This document shows, in pieces, positions 15,924 through 26,888 of a stretch of 64,000 bases of DNA; the stretch's first letter is position 1; each line of letters starts with the position of its first letter. Location of the stretch: NCBI GenBank assembly GCA_044226535.1, contig JBGAGT010000004.1, positions 1 through 64,000 of the forward strand. Direction: 5' to 3'. Under the pieces are notes generated by a model. The model made no database searches. It saw only the letters and a program-made list of their open reading frames with translations, and had not been told where the DNA came from. This stretch comes from VBCG01 sp044226535. Its GTDB lineage: Bacteria; Pseudomonadota; Gammaproteobacteria; Burkholderiales; Casimicrobiaceae. A program made the position numbers and the translations under genes.

Positions 15924-17450
15924 ATGCAGCGCGCCTTCGTTCCCCGCCGTGCGTTCCTGCGCAACCTTCTCGCCATGGCCGGCGCCTCCGCCGCGGCACG
16001 CGCGCTGCCCGCGCTGGCCGAGGTCCCCGCGGCCGCACGCCCGCTCGACATCGTCGTGGCCGGCGCCGGCCTCGCCGGCCTCGTGTCGGCCTACGAGCTC
16101 GAGAAGCGCGGCCACCGCGTCACGGTGCTGGAGGCGGACACGCGCCACATCGGCGGGCGCGTACGCACGCTGCGCTTCGGCGACGGGCGCTACGGCGAGG
16201 CCGGTGCGATGCGCATCCCCACGCGCCACCAGCTCACGCGCCACTACGTCGCCGAGTTCGCGCTGCCGCTGCGCCCTTTCATCATGGGCAACCCGCAGGC
16301 CTGGTACTTCGTGCGCGGCGAGCGGCATCGCATCGCCGACGTGAAGGCCGTGGCGCGACGCTACGGCCTCGCCGAGGGCGAGCGCGACAAGTCGCCCGAC
16401 GACCTGTGGGCCGCGTCGGTCGGCAAGGCCATGGCCTCGCTCGACGAGGCCGACCGCAAGGGGCTCACCGAGCCCGGCCTCGGCACGCCGCGACTCGCCG
16501 CGCTCGACCAGAAAACGCTGCAGCAGCTCTGCGAGGAGGCGGGGCTCTCGCCCGAGGCCATCGAGTTCATGGCGGTCACCGGGGGCTCCGAGACCATCCT
16601 GCAAACGGGCGCGATCGAGACGCTGCGCGAGGAGCTCCTCGAAGTCTGGTCGCAGGGCTTCGACGAGATCGTCGGTGGCACCGACACGCTCGCCTCGGCC
16701 TTCGCCGCACGGCTGCGCAGCAAGCCGCGGCTCGGCAGCGAGGTGGTCAAGCTCTACCAGTCGCCCGATGGCCGGCGCGCGGGCGCCTTGGTCCGCGAGG
16801 GCGCTGCGCTGCGCAGGATCGAGGGTGACTACCTCGTCTGCACGCTGCCCTGCCCGGTGCTGTCGCGCCTGGTGGTCGAGCCCGAATTCCCGGGACCCAA
16901 GTGGCGCGCCATCCGCCAGCTCGCCTACGACTCGTCGACCAAGGTGCTGGCGCTCGCCTCGCGGCGCTTCTGGGAGCAGGACGACGGCATCTACGGCGGC
17001 GGCAGCTTCACCGACCTTCCCATGGCCACCAGCTACTACCCCTCGGACAACGCCGGCGCGAAGGACCCCCGCGTGTCGGCCTCGCTGGCGGTGATGCTCG
17101 CCTCGTATTCCTGGGGACAGCCCGCGCGCAGGCTCGCGAGCCTCGCACACCCGCAACGTTCCGCAGTCACGCTCGAGCACCTCGCGCGCCTCCACCCGCA
17201 GGTCACGCGCAGCGGCACGATCCTTCGCACCATGAGCTGGAGCTGGGACAACCATCCCTGGTCGAGCGGCGCCTTCGCCTGGTTCAACGCCGGCCAGCAG
17301 ACGGCGCTGTACCGGGACCTCGTCGCGCCCGAGGGCCGCATCTTCATCGCCGGCGAGCACGCCTCGCTGACGCATACGTGGATGCAGGGCGCGCTGGAAT
17401 CGGGGCTTCGCGCCACGCGCGAATTGCTGGAAGCCGCGCAGCGCGGCTGA
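15924..17450 (+). CDS. Tat-exported flavin amine/L-amino-acid oxidase
   Basis: A 508-residue FAD-dependent oxidase. The start has a twin-arginine signal (VPRRAFLRNLLAMAG, then ALPALA), so it is likely exported folded. The FAD-binding Rossmann motif is VVAGAGLAGLVSAYELE (residues 44-60), followed by GGRVRT and GEAGAMRIP, where the Arg binds substrate carboxylate in L-amino-acid oxidases. The C-terminal FAD motif is FIAGEHASLTHTWMQGALES. The chosen ATG follows AAGGAG. It would produce an oxo-acid or aldehyde, ammonia and peroxide; the substrate is unknown. It interrupts the ftsK-lolA-rarA-serS block on the opposite strand. Confidence 0.87.
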   Translation: MQRAFVPRRAFLRNLLAMAGASAAARALPALAEVPAAARPLDIVVAGAGLAGLVSAYELEKRGHRVTVLEADTRHIGGRVRTLRFGDGRYGEAGAMRIPTRHQLTRHYVAEFALPLRPFIMGNPQAWYFVRGERHRIADVKAVARRYGLAEGERDKSPDDLWAASVGKAMASLDEADRKGLTEPGLGTPRLAALDQKTLQQLCEEAGLSPEAIEFMAVTGGSETILQTGAIETLREELLEVWSQGFDEIVGGTDTLASAFAARLRSKPRLGSEVVKLYQSPDGRRAGALVREGAALRRIEGDYLVCTLPCPVLSRLVVEPEFPGPKWRAIRQLAYDSSTKVLALASRRFWEQDDGIYGGGSFTDLPMATSYYPSDNAGAKDPRVSASLAVMLASYSWGQPARRLASLAHPQRSAVTLEHLARLHPQVTRSGTILRTMSWSWDNHPWSSGAFAWFNAGQQTALYRDLVAPEGRIFIAGEHASLTHTWMQGALESGLRATRELLEAAQRG

Positions 17451-17456
17451 GCACCC

Positions 17457-17547
17457 GTCATTGCCGCGAAAGCGGGGATCCGCGCAACCCGTCATTCCCG
17501 CGAAAGCGGGGATCCACGCAATGGGTTCCCGCTTGCGCGGGAATGAC
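17457..17547. repeat. Three copies of the GTCATTCCCGCGAAAGCGGG repeat
   Basis: Direct copies lie at 17457-17485 and 17491-17519 and an inverted one at 17525-17547. The last two can form a hairpin between the convergent stops of the amine oxidase gene and lolA and could end transcription in both directions. Confidence 0.85.
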
Positions 17548-17559
17548 GGCTCCGCGGGC

Positions 17560-18213
17560 TCAGCGCGCCGGCGCGCCGATCACGTCGGCGCCCGCGGGCG
17601 CCACGAAGCGGAACTGGTCGGCGGGAATCGCGACGTTGCGCTCGATCGCGCCGAAGCGCAGCGTGGTGGTGTTGCCGAAGGCGTCGACCAGCACCATGCT
17701 GCGCGGCAGCTGGTCGCGAAAGCCGATCTTCACCGACGTGAAGCCCGACTCCGCGCTGCGTGGCGTGGCATTCACCCAGGCGAGCCCGTCGGCATTGCCG
17801 CCGTCGACCAGCGTGAAGCCCCGCTCCAGCGCGTCGTCGCCGGCGAGCAGCGCCGCCGGCGACGCGCCGAGCGCCTGCGACATCGGCCGCACGATCACCT
17901 GGTTCAAGTCGCGGTCGTGTATGTAGACGTTGCTGCCGTCGCCGACGATCAGCTGGTCGAGGGGCTTGGCGTACTGCCAGCGGAACTTGCCGGGTCGCTG
18001 GAAGGCGAAGCTGCCCGAGGCCTTCTGCACCGGTCGCCCGGCCTTGTCGACGGTGACCTGGTCGAAGCTCGCGGTGCCCGAGCGTGCGCCACCGACGAAG
18101 GCGCGCAGCTCGTCGATGCCACCGGCCGCCGCCGGCGGCGCCGCGAGCGCGAGTGCCGTCGCGGCGATCGCGACGAATCGTGCGCATGCGCCGCGGCCGG
18201 GCTCCGCGACCAC
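17560..18213 (-). CDS. lolA: Outer-membrane lipoprotein carrier LolA
   Basis: Periplasmic chaperone that takes lipoproteins from LolCDE to LolB. After a signal peptide (FVAIAATALALAAPPAAAG) the mature part has SGTASFDQ, then SGSFAFQRPGKFRWQYAKP, the LolA hallmark, then LIVGDGSNVYIHDRDLNQV and the C-terminal LRFGAIERN. I chose the GTG at 18213 (217 residues). A TTG at 18261, overlapping the upstream stop as TTGA, would add 16 residues and is possible. Position downstream of ftsK supports the call. Confidence 0.9.
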   Translation of the reverse strand: MVAEPGRGACARFVAIAATALALAAPPAAAGGIDELRAFVGGARSGTASFDQVTVDKAGRPVQKASGSFAFQRPGKFRWQYAKPLDQLIVGDGSNVYIHDRDLNQVIVRPMSQALGASPAALLAGDDALERGFTLVDGGNADGLAWVNATPRSAESGFTSVKIGFRDQLPRSMVLVDAFGNTTTLRFGAIERNVAIPADQFRFVAPAGADVIGAPAR

Positions 18214-18257
18214 CGCCGCGGGACGCGCGACGGCTCCGCGGGGCGCGTGCGCGGCCC

Positions 18258-18703
18258 TCAATGCAGCGCCCCGAGCGGCGTGCCCGGGATGTTGGCGACG
18301 CAGTTGCCCACGGCGTCGAGGATCACGTAGGAATGGTCGAGGCCGCCGAACTCGCGCTCGCGGCCCACCAGCTTGTACTGGCGCACGTAGACGCGCCAGG
18401 TCCCGTTGATGAGCTCGGGCTCGGCGAAACAGCCGCTGACGAAGGTCGAGGGCCCGCAGAATCCCGGCAAGAGCTCGACGGCGCGCGCCTCGACCTCGGT
18501 CTCGGCGAGCGTCCTCGCGCCCGTGGCCCGGTCGTGCGGGCAATAGGCCCTGCCTTCGCGATACGACTCGACCGGTCCCGCCATGGTCACCGTGGCGAGG
18601 CCGGCGATGGCGGCGGCCAGTGCGACCGCGACGAGGCAGGCGACGCGGCGGCCGCGCGCGCGGACACGCGCCATGCGGCCTGCGCGTGGCTTGCGGCGCC
18701 CGT

Positions 18704-18707
<4 letters not shown>
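18258..18707 (-). CDS. Small exported or membrane protein of unknown function
   Basis: A 149-residue product I do not recognise. It has a basic N-terminus (MNGRRKPRAGRMARVRARGRR), then a hydrophobic segment ACLVAVALAAAIAGLATVTMA that is either a signal peptide or an anchor. A region of about 100 residues with four Cys follows (GRAYCPHD, PGFCGPSTFVSGCFAEP, VGNCVANIPG). The even number of Cys suggests disulfides in the periplasm. The ATG overlaps the ftsK stop (ATGA), and its own stop overlaps a possible lolA TTG. It is therefore wedged and coupled between two core envelope genes. Confidence 0.72.
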
Positions 18708-21031
<2,324 letters not shown>

Positions 21032-21143
21032 CTTGAGGATGATACTTCGCGTCTTGCATGATACGCCTTCGCGGCGCGACGCGAAAGCCTGGGGACGCTG
21101 TCGCCGCGACGGGCCGGTCCCGGGAGGGTGGCGGGGCGTGGGC

Positions 21144-21149
21144 TAGAAT
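21144..21149 (+). promoter_or_regulatory. Possible -10 element for trxB
   Basis: TAGAAT 28 bases before the trxB ATG, in GC-rich sequence. The -35 region is weak, so this is suggestive only. Confidence 0.4.
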
Positions 21150-21177
21150 CGCCGCACTTCGTCCCAACGTCGCCCTC

Positions 21178-22131
21178 ATGGCAAGCACCCGACACGCACG
21201 TCTCCTGATCCTCGGATCGGGCCCCGCCGGTTACTCCGCGGCAGTATACGCGGCACGCGCGAACCTCTCGCCGGTCCTGATCACCGGCCTCGCACAGGGC
21301 GGGCAGCTGATGACCACCACCGACGTCGACAACTGGCCCGCCGACGCCGACGGCGTGATGGGGCCCGACCTGATGGCGCGCTTCCAGCGCCACGCCGAGC
21401 GCTTCGACACGGAGCTTGTGTTCGACCACATCCACACCGTCGACCTCGCGACACGGCCGTTCCGGCTCGAGGGCGACAGCGGCAGCTACACCTGCGACGC
21501 CCTGGTCATCGCCACCGGCGCCTCGGCGCGCTACCTCGGCCTCGACTCCGAGACCGCGTTCATGGGCAAGGGCGTGTCGGCCTGTGCCACCTGCGACGGC
21601 TTCTTCTACAAGGGCCAGGACGTGGTGGTGGTGGGCGGCGGCAACACTGCCGTCGAGGAGGCGCTGTACCTGTCCAACATCGCGCGCACGGTCACCGTCG
21701 TGCACCGGCGCGACCGCTTCCGTGCCGAGGCGATCCTGGTCGACAAGCTGATGGCCAAGACGCGCGACGGCGGCAACGTGCGCGTGCTGTGGAACCACGT
21801 CCTCGACGAGGTGCTGGGCGACGCCTCCGGCGTCACCGGCGCGCGCGTGCGCGACCTCAAGGGCGGCGCGACCACCGACGTCCCGGTGCACGGCGTGTTC
21901 ATCGCCATCGGCCATACGCCGAACACATCTATCTTCGAAGGCAAGCTCGACATGGCCAACGGCTACATCAGGGTGAAGAGCGGCACCGAGGGCAATGCCA
22001 CGGCGACCAGCGTGCCCGGCGTGTTCGCGGCCGGCGACGTCGCCGACCACGTGTACCGCCAGGCCGTGACCTCGGCCGGCACGGGCTGCATGGCCGCCCT
22101 CGACGCCGAGGCCTTCCTCGAGACGGCCTAG
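21178..22131 (+). CDS. trxB: Thioredoxin reductase
   Basis: NADPH- and FAD-dependent enzyme that reduces thioredoxin in the cytoplasm. The 317-residue protein has the FAD motif LGSGPAGYSAAVYAARA near the start, the redox pair Cys136-Cys139 in SACATCDGFF, and the NADPH motif VVVGGGNTAVEEALYL. The C-terminal FAD motif is VFAAGDVADHVYRQAVTSAG. The ATG at 21178 begins the conserved sequence. It is divergent from ftsK, as in many Betaproteobacteria, and 16 bases before smr. Confidence 0.97.
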   Translation: MASTRHARLLILGSGPAGYSAAVYAARANLSPVLITGLAQGGQLMTTTDVDNWPADADGVMGPDLMARFQRHAERFDTELVFDHIHTVDLATRPFRLEGDSGSYTCDALVIATGASARYLGLDSETAFMGKGVSACATCDGFFYKGQDVVVVGGGNTAVEEALYLSNIARTVTVVHRRDRFRAEAILVDKLMAKTRDGGNVRVLWNHVLDEVLGDASGVTGARVRDLKGGATTDVPVHGVFIAIGHTPNTSIFEGKLDMANGYIRVKSGTEGNATATSVPGVFAAGDVADHVYRQAVTSAGTGCMAALDAEAFLETA

Positions 22132-22147
22132 TGCCCCGCGCGCGGCG

Positions 22148-22912
22148 ATGGCCAAGCTCGCCGACCTGAAGGCGCTGGTCGAGGCGGCGCGTCGCGACCC
22201 GCGTTCGCCCCGTCCCGGGACCGCTTCACCGGCACGCGCCGCGGCCCCCACCACCCCCGCCGCGACCGCCGCGGTGACCTCCGCCGCGGTGCCCGCTCCG
22301 TCTCGCATACCCGGGGCCGCGCGGCCTTCGCCCGGCGACGCCGACATCGACCTCGCGCGGAGCTTCGCCGACATCGACCTCGCGCGGAGCTTCGCCGACG
22401 TCGAGCCCCTGCCGCGTGTCAACCGCGCGGCGAGCGCGCGGCCCGCGCCCCCGCCGCTGCCGCGGCAGCGCGACGCCGATGAAGCGGCCGCGCTGGAAGC
22501 GTCCAAGTACGGCGAGGTGCCGAGCCCTTCGCACTGGGATCCGGGGCAGGAGCAGGAAGCCCACCAGACCTACCTTCGCCGCGGCGTCGGCAGCGACGTG
22601 CTCCCCAAGCTGCGCCGTGGACACTGGTCGGTGCAGGCGGAGATCGACCTGCACGGCCACACCTCGGGGGAAGCGCACGACGCGCTCGCCGACTTCCTCG
22701 CCGAGGCGCGTTCGCTCGGGCTGCGCTGCGTGCGCGTGATCCATGGCAAGGGCCTCTCCTCGCCCGGCCGCGAGCCCGTGCTGAAGGCCAAGGTGCGGCG
22801 CTGGCTCGCCCACTGGGACGACGTGCTCGCCTATGCCGAAGCGCCCACGCACGCCGGAGGCGGCGGCGCGGTGCTGGTGCTGCTGCGTGGCCGCGCGGGC
22901 GGCGAGCGCTAG
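22148..22912 (+). CDS. Smr/MutS2 C-terminal domain protein
   Basis: A 254-residue protein with a disordered Ala/Pro/Arg-rich N-terminal half and a C-terminal Smr domain (about residues 155-250). The domain begins IDLHGHTSGEAHDALADFL and carries the VIHGKG motif. Smr domains bind and often cut DNA or RNA, and YdaL/SmrA-type proteins of this length are linked to rescue of stalled ribosomes or nucleic-acid cleavage. An exact in-frame duplication encodes DIDLARSFA twice (about 22345-22398). The stop shares the four bases CTAG with the stop of yhdP on the other strand. Confidence 0.9.
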   Translation: MAKLADLKALVEAARRDPRSPRPGTASPARAAAPTTPAATAAVTSAAVPAPSRIPGAARPSPGDADIDLARSFADIDLARSFADVEPLPRVNRAASARPAPPPLPRQRDADEAAALEASKYGEVPSPSHWDPGQEQEAHQTYLRRGVGSDVLPKLRRGHWSVQAEIDLHGHTSGEAHDALADFLAEARSLGLRCVRVIHGKGLSSPGREPVLKAKVRRWLAHWDDVLAYAEAPTHAGGGGAVLVLLRGRAGGER

Positions 22913-25900
22913 GGCGACTTCCCGGCGGTCCCCGGCGCGACGCCGAGCGGTTGCGCGCCGACGCGCTGCACCAGCGGCTCGGTCCACGACCCGGAGATGC
23001 GGTAATCGTAGCTGAAGAGCTGCTCGATCGGGTCCTTGAGCGCCTTCTGCGCGAGCAGCGTTCCGGCCCCCACCACGGCGGCCATCAGCGGGTTCGCCGC
23101 GACCAACAGCATCGCGGCGCCCGCGGACACGCCGGTGGCGATGGAGGGCTGCACGCGCACTTCGAGCGCCTGCGTCTCCTGCACCAGGTCGACCTCGCCG
23201 CGGATGGTCACCTTGGCCGCAGGGCCGGCGATGCGGAATTCGTCGGTGCGCATCACGCCGTTGTCGATGTGCACGCGCCCGGTCGACGCCTCGTCGAAGG
23301 CGAAGCCCTCGGAGAACACGTCGTGGAAGTCGAGCGTGATGCGGCGCGGCAGCGACTGCAGCGACAGCACGCCGAGCAGCCGCGCGATGCCGGGATCGGC
23401 CTTGAGGAACTGCCCGCGGCCCGCGGTCAGCGCGAGCTCGCCGTCCAGCGCGTTGATGTCGAAATCGCTCGGCGCGCCAGGCCAGCGGAACGTGCCATCG
23501 CCGGTCGTGGGCGCGGCGCGGATCTCGTCGGCATAACCGAAATGGCCGAGGAAGACGCCGGCGTCCTTGATGTCGAAGCGCGCGCTGAACTCGGTGTGCT
23601 CGTCGTGCCCCGCGTGCCAGAGGCCCTGCGAGGTGATGGTGCCGCCATCGTTGGCGAGCGACAGGTCGGAGATCTTCCAGTTCGCACCCTGCGGCTGCGC
23701 GCGCAGGCTCAGGTGGCCGATTTCCTTGCCGCGCCATTGCAGCCGCTCGGCCTGGAGGTCGATCTCGGGCCAGGCGCGCGTCGCCTCGGCCGCCTGCGCG
23801 GTCGCCGCGGGCGCCTCCTCGCGGTCCTCGTAGGGCAAGGCGAGCCGCGCCAGGCGCACGCGGGCGCGGCCGTTGGGTGCCTCGGGCGTGGCGGCATACC
23901 AGGCGACGTCGCCCTCGACGTTGCGCCCCTTGACGCCTACCTGCCAGTGATCGCCATCGCGACGACCGGACAGCGTCATGTCGCGGAAATGGCGCTGCGA
24001 GACGGTGAGCCTCCCGCTCGCGATGTCGAAGCCCGCGAGCCCGAGGCCGCTTTCACTTCGGCTCCCGCCACCGGGCGTGCCGCCGCCCAGGTCCAGCGCC
24101 AGCCAGGGATCGACGTCGAGCTCGGGCAGCTGGGCGCGCACCCACAGCCCCGGGCGCTGCGCGTCGCCGGGCCGCTCGGTGGCGCTGCCCACCAGCGCCA
24201 GCGCGCGGTCGATGGTCGCGCCTTCCGGCGCCAGCACGCGCTGGAGCATCACCCGCCCGGCCGATCCCAGCGTCAGTGTCACGCGGTCGCGGTCGGCACC
24301 CGCCATGCGGCGCTCGATGGTCAGCGGCATCTCGCCTTCGCGCGGCTTGGCGAAGGGTGCGGGCAGCGCGAGCGACGCGCCGCGCATCGACGAACGCGCG
24401 CGCCACTCGAAGGCGTGCGGCGCGATGCTCGCCTCGACGCTCCAGTCGCTCGTGCCCTCGATGCGCTCGGCCTGCACGCCGGTAAAGGTCTCGCGCAGGC
24501 GCCCGAGGTCGCCGTTGCCGGCGGCGGCGAGGTGCAGCACGCTGTCGCGCCGCTCGAGCGTCGCCCTGGCGGGCCCGTCGAGCACACGCGCGGCCAGCTC
24601 CCCGCGCGTGACGCCGCCTCGCTCGAAGGCCACGTCGGCGCTCGCCTCGCGCAGCGGTGGCACGCCCGGCCAGTCCACGCTGGCGTCGGCGAGCGAGAAA
24701 CTGCCAGTGACGCGCGTGTCCTCCAGCGCGTGCACCGGCAGCGACAGCGCGAGCTCGAGCCTGCCGTTGCCCGAGCCGCGAACCGGTTCGAACAGCTGGC
24801 CGGTCCATCCACCCACGGGGCTCGCGTGGACGAAACGCAGGAAGGCCGCGAGGTCGCCGCTGGCGTTGCAGTCGAGGGCCAGCACCGCGTGGGTCACGTC
24901 GGGGACGTCGGCGTGCATCGCCCCGATGCGTGCATCGAGCACCGAGGCGCGCGCGGCGTCGGCGACGAGGTGCAGCCGGTCGAGGTGCAGGGCCGCGTCG
25001 AGGGCCTCGATTCGCGGCCAGCCGTCGGCGTAGTCGAAGGTCGCGCCCTTCACGTCGGCGCTGATGGTGAAGGTACCGCTCCCGGGCCGCTCGAAGGGGA
25101 AATCGCGGAGGTCGCCTTGCAGCACCGCCTTGGCGGCGGCGATGCTTCCGCCGACCAGCGCGCGCTTGAGCCATGCGCGCGCGCGCTCGTCGATCGCCGC
25201 GGGCACGTAGTCGGGCAGGCGCGCCAGCATGCCGCGCGACAGCGTCACCGCCATGTCGACGATGCCCGGGCCCCCGGGGTTCTCGATCCAGTGACCGGAG
25301 AGCGTGCCCGCGGCGTCGGGATTGGCCAGCGCGAGGTCGTCCACGTCGACGCGCAGGCGGTCGCCGTCGTGCCGCCAGCGCAGCGCGCCGTCGATCGTGT
25401 CGATGCGCAGCGGCGCCCCCAGCGCGCGAGGCAAGGTCATCGACACGCCATGCGAGGCGAGGTCGAGCACCCCCTGGTCCTGGTCGCCTCGCAGCGACCC
25501 CGCGAGGCCCTCGATGCCCGGCCAGCGCGCGCTCGCCGAAAGAGCGACGCCGGCGAGCGATGCCGAGGCGCTCCAGCGCGAGGGCGCGTCGCGATCCCCC
25601 TCCCAGCGATAGCGCACCTCGGTGAACGCGCCGCGCGGCGCCGCGGCCGCGACCGCCTCGCTCCAGCGCGCGGGCAGCGGCAGCGAAGCCGACAGCTCGG
25701 CGAACGACGCGAGGTCGATGCGGGTCGCCTCGAGCGTCCCGCCGGAGGGCGAGGATGCTGCGCGCGTCTCGACCAGCGTGAAATCGGCGGGGGGCTGCGA
25801 AGCACCGCCGGCCGTGGTGAACGCGATGCCGCGGCCGACCAGCCTGCGCTCGCCCGCGCCGGCGCTCCACTCGACGCGTCCGCCGACGTGCGCGAGCGCC

Positions 25901-26820
25901 ATTGCCGGGCGGCCCGGCTCGAGGGCCAGGCGCACGCCGGCGAGCTCGGCGTCGGCGATCACCGAGGTCGCCTCGCCGCGCGCGAACTCGCACCAGGCGC
26001 GCAATGCGCCCTGCCCCGCCGCCAGCGCCTCGGGCAGCGGTATCCATGCGCCGAAGGCACCGACGTCGGCATAGTCGACGCGCAGGTAGGTGCGGCCGCT
26101 GGCGCGCTGCCAGTCGCCATCGGGAGGATCGGCGACCTCCCCGCGCAGCTCGAAGGGCGAGGCGAGCTCCGGCGGCGGGACGCCGCGCGCGCCGAAACGA
26201 TGGCGGCCCCGCTCGGCGGTGAGGCGCAGGTCGACGTTCTCGATCGAAATCGTGGGTGCGGCGCGCAGCTCGTCGGTCCACGTGAGCGTCGCGTCGCGCA
26301 CGACGATCTCGCGCTGGCGCAGGACCCAGGGCACGAGCCCGGGGGCCGAACCCGCCTCGCCCGGTTCGAACTCGAGGCCGGCGACGTGCAGGCGGCCGTC
26401 GGCGTCGCGTGCCGCGGCCAGCACCGGGCGGTCGATGGCCAGCGCGCGAAGGCGCAGGTCGGCGTGCAGGATCGACGTCCACGAGGCCACGAGCTCGACG
26501 TGCGGCAGGTCGATCGCCGGCGCGCTGGCCCCGCGCTCGCGCAGGCGCACGCCGTCGAGCACGAGCTTGGGGTTCCAGCCCAGCCAGCCCGTGGCGATGG
26601 CGTCGATCTCGACCTGCGCGCCGATGCGCTTCGACAGTGCGGCGGCGATGTTGTCGCGATACGCGGGGATCTGCGGCAGCAGCACGTAGCGCACCGCCAG
26701 CGAAAGCAGCGCGAACAGCGCGAAGCTGCCGAGGGCCATCATGCCCACCAGGCGAACGAGGCGCATGGCACGCGTTGCTCGCGCGGAAGGCGCGCGGGGG
26801 TGGGCGCGCGTGACGGGCAT
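22909..26820 (-). CDS. yhdP: YhdP-family AsmA-like protein, bridge-type lipid transporter candidate
   Basis: A 1303-residue protein with one N-terminal membrane helix (MMALGSFALFALLSLAVRYVL) and a very long periplasmic beta-rich region ending in the AsmA-like C-terminal domain. YhdP, TamB and YdbH are thought to form hydrophobic bridges that move phospholipid to the outer membrane. PQIPAYRDNIAAALSKRIGA after the helix and GSWTEPLVQRVG at the end match the family. I chose the ATG at 26820. MRLVRLVGMM at 26766 is equally possible. It is divergent from glnE. Confidence 0.92.
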   Translation of the reverse strand: MPVTRAHPRAPSARATRAMRLVRLVGMMALGSFALFALLSLAVRYVLLPQIPAYRDNIAAALSKRIGAQVEIDAIATGWLGWNPKLVLDGVRLRERGASAPAIDLPHVELVASWTSILHADLRLRALAIDRPVLAAARDADGRLHVAGLEFEPGEAGSAPGLVPWVLRQREIVVRDATLTWTDELRAAPTISIENVDLRLTAERGRHRFGARGVPPPELASPFELRGEVADPPDGDWQRASGRTYLRVDYADVGAFGAWIPLPEALAAGQGALRAWCEFARGEATSVIADAELAGVRLALEPGRPAMALAHVGGRVEWSAGAGERRLVGRGIAFTTAGGASQPPADFTLVETRAASSPSGGTLEATRIDLASFAELSASLPLPARWSEAVAAAAPRGAFTEVRYRWEGDRDAPSRWSASASLAGVALSASARWPGIEGLAGSLRGDQDQGVLDLASHGVSMTLPRALGAPLRIDTIDGALRWRHDGDRLRVDVDDLALANPDAAGTLSGHWIENPGGPGIVDMAVTLSRGMLARLPDYVPAAIDERARAWLKRALVGGSIAAAKAVLQGDLRDFPFERPGSGTFTISADVKGATFDYADGWPRIEALDAALHLDRLHLVADAARASVLDARIGAMHADVPDVTHAVLALDCNASGDLAAFLRFVHASPVGGWTGQLFEPVRGSGNGRLELALSLPVHALEDTRVTGSFSLADASVDWPGVPPLREASADVAFERGGVTRGELAARVLDGPARATLERRDSVLHLAAAGNGDLGRLRETFTGVQAERIEGTSDWSVEASIAPHAFEWRARSSMRGASLALPAPFAKPREGEMPLTIERRMAGADRDRVTLTLGSAGRVMLQRVLAPEGATIDRALALVGSATERPGDAQRPGLWVRAQLPELDVDPWLALDLGGGTPGGGSRSESGLGLAGFDIASGRLTVSQRHFRDMTLSGRRDGDHWQVGVKGRNVEGDVAWYAATPEAPNGRARVRLARLALPYEDREEAPAATAQAAEATRAWPEIDLQAERLQWRGKEIGHLSLRAQPQGANWKISDLSLANDGGTITSQGLWHAGHDEHTEFSARFDIKDAGVFLGHFGYADEIRAAPTTGDGTFRWPGAPSDFDINALDGELALTAGRGQFLKADPGIARLLGVLSLQSLPRRITLDFHDVFSEGFAFDEASTGRVHIDNGVMRTDEFRIAGPAAKVTIRGEVDLVQETQALEVRVQPSIATGVSAGAAMLLVAANPLMAAVVGAGTLLAQKALKDPIEQLFSYDYRISGSWTEPLVQRVGAQPLGVAPGTAGKSP

Positions 26821-26840
26821 AATGGGGGCCGGTTCGATCG

Positions 26841-26846
26841 ATTGTA
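26841..26846 (-). promoter_or_regulatory. Possible -10 element for yhdP
   Basis: TACAAT on the minus strand, 20 bases before the ATG at 26820. No good -35 was found. If used, the leader is very short for the upstream ATG and about 68 bases for the ATG at 26766. Confidence 0.4.
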
Positions 26847-26888
26847 GCGGATCGGGGCCCGTTCCCCCTCCGCGCAAGGCATGCCCCC

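Noticed and set aside
22951..26847. 1298-residue plus-strand frame opposite yhdP
   Set aside because: His/Arg/Ala-rich translation with no motif. The minus strand gives a full YhdP protein with signal anchor and family ends.
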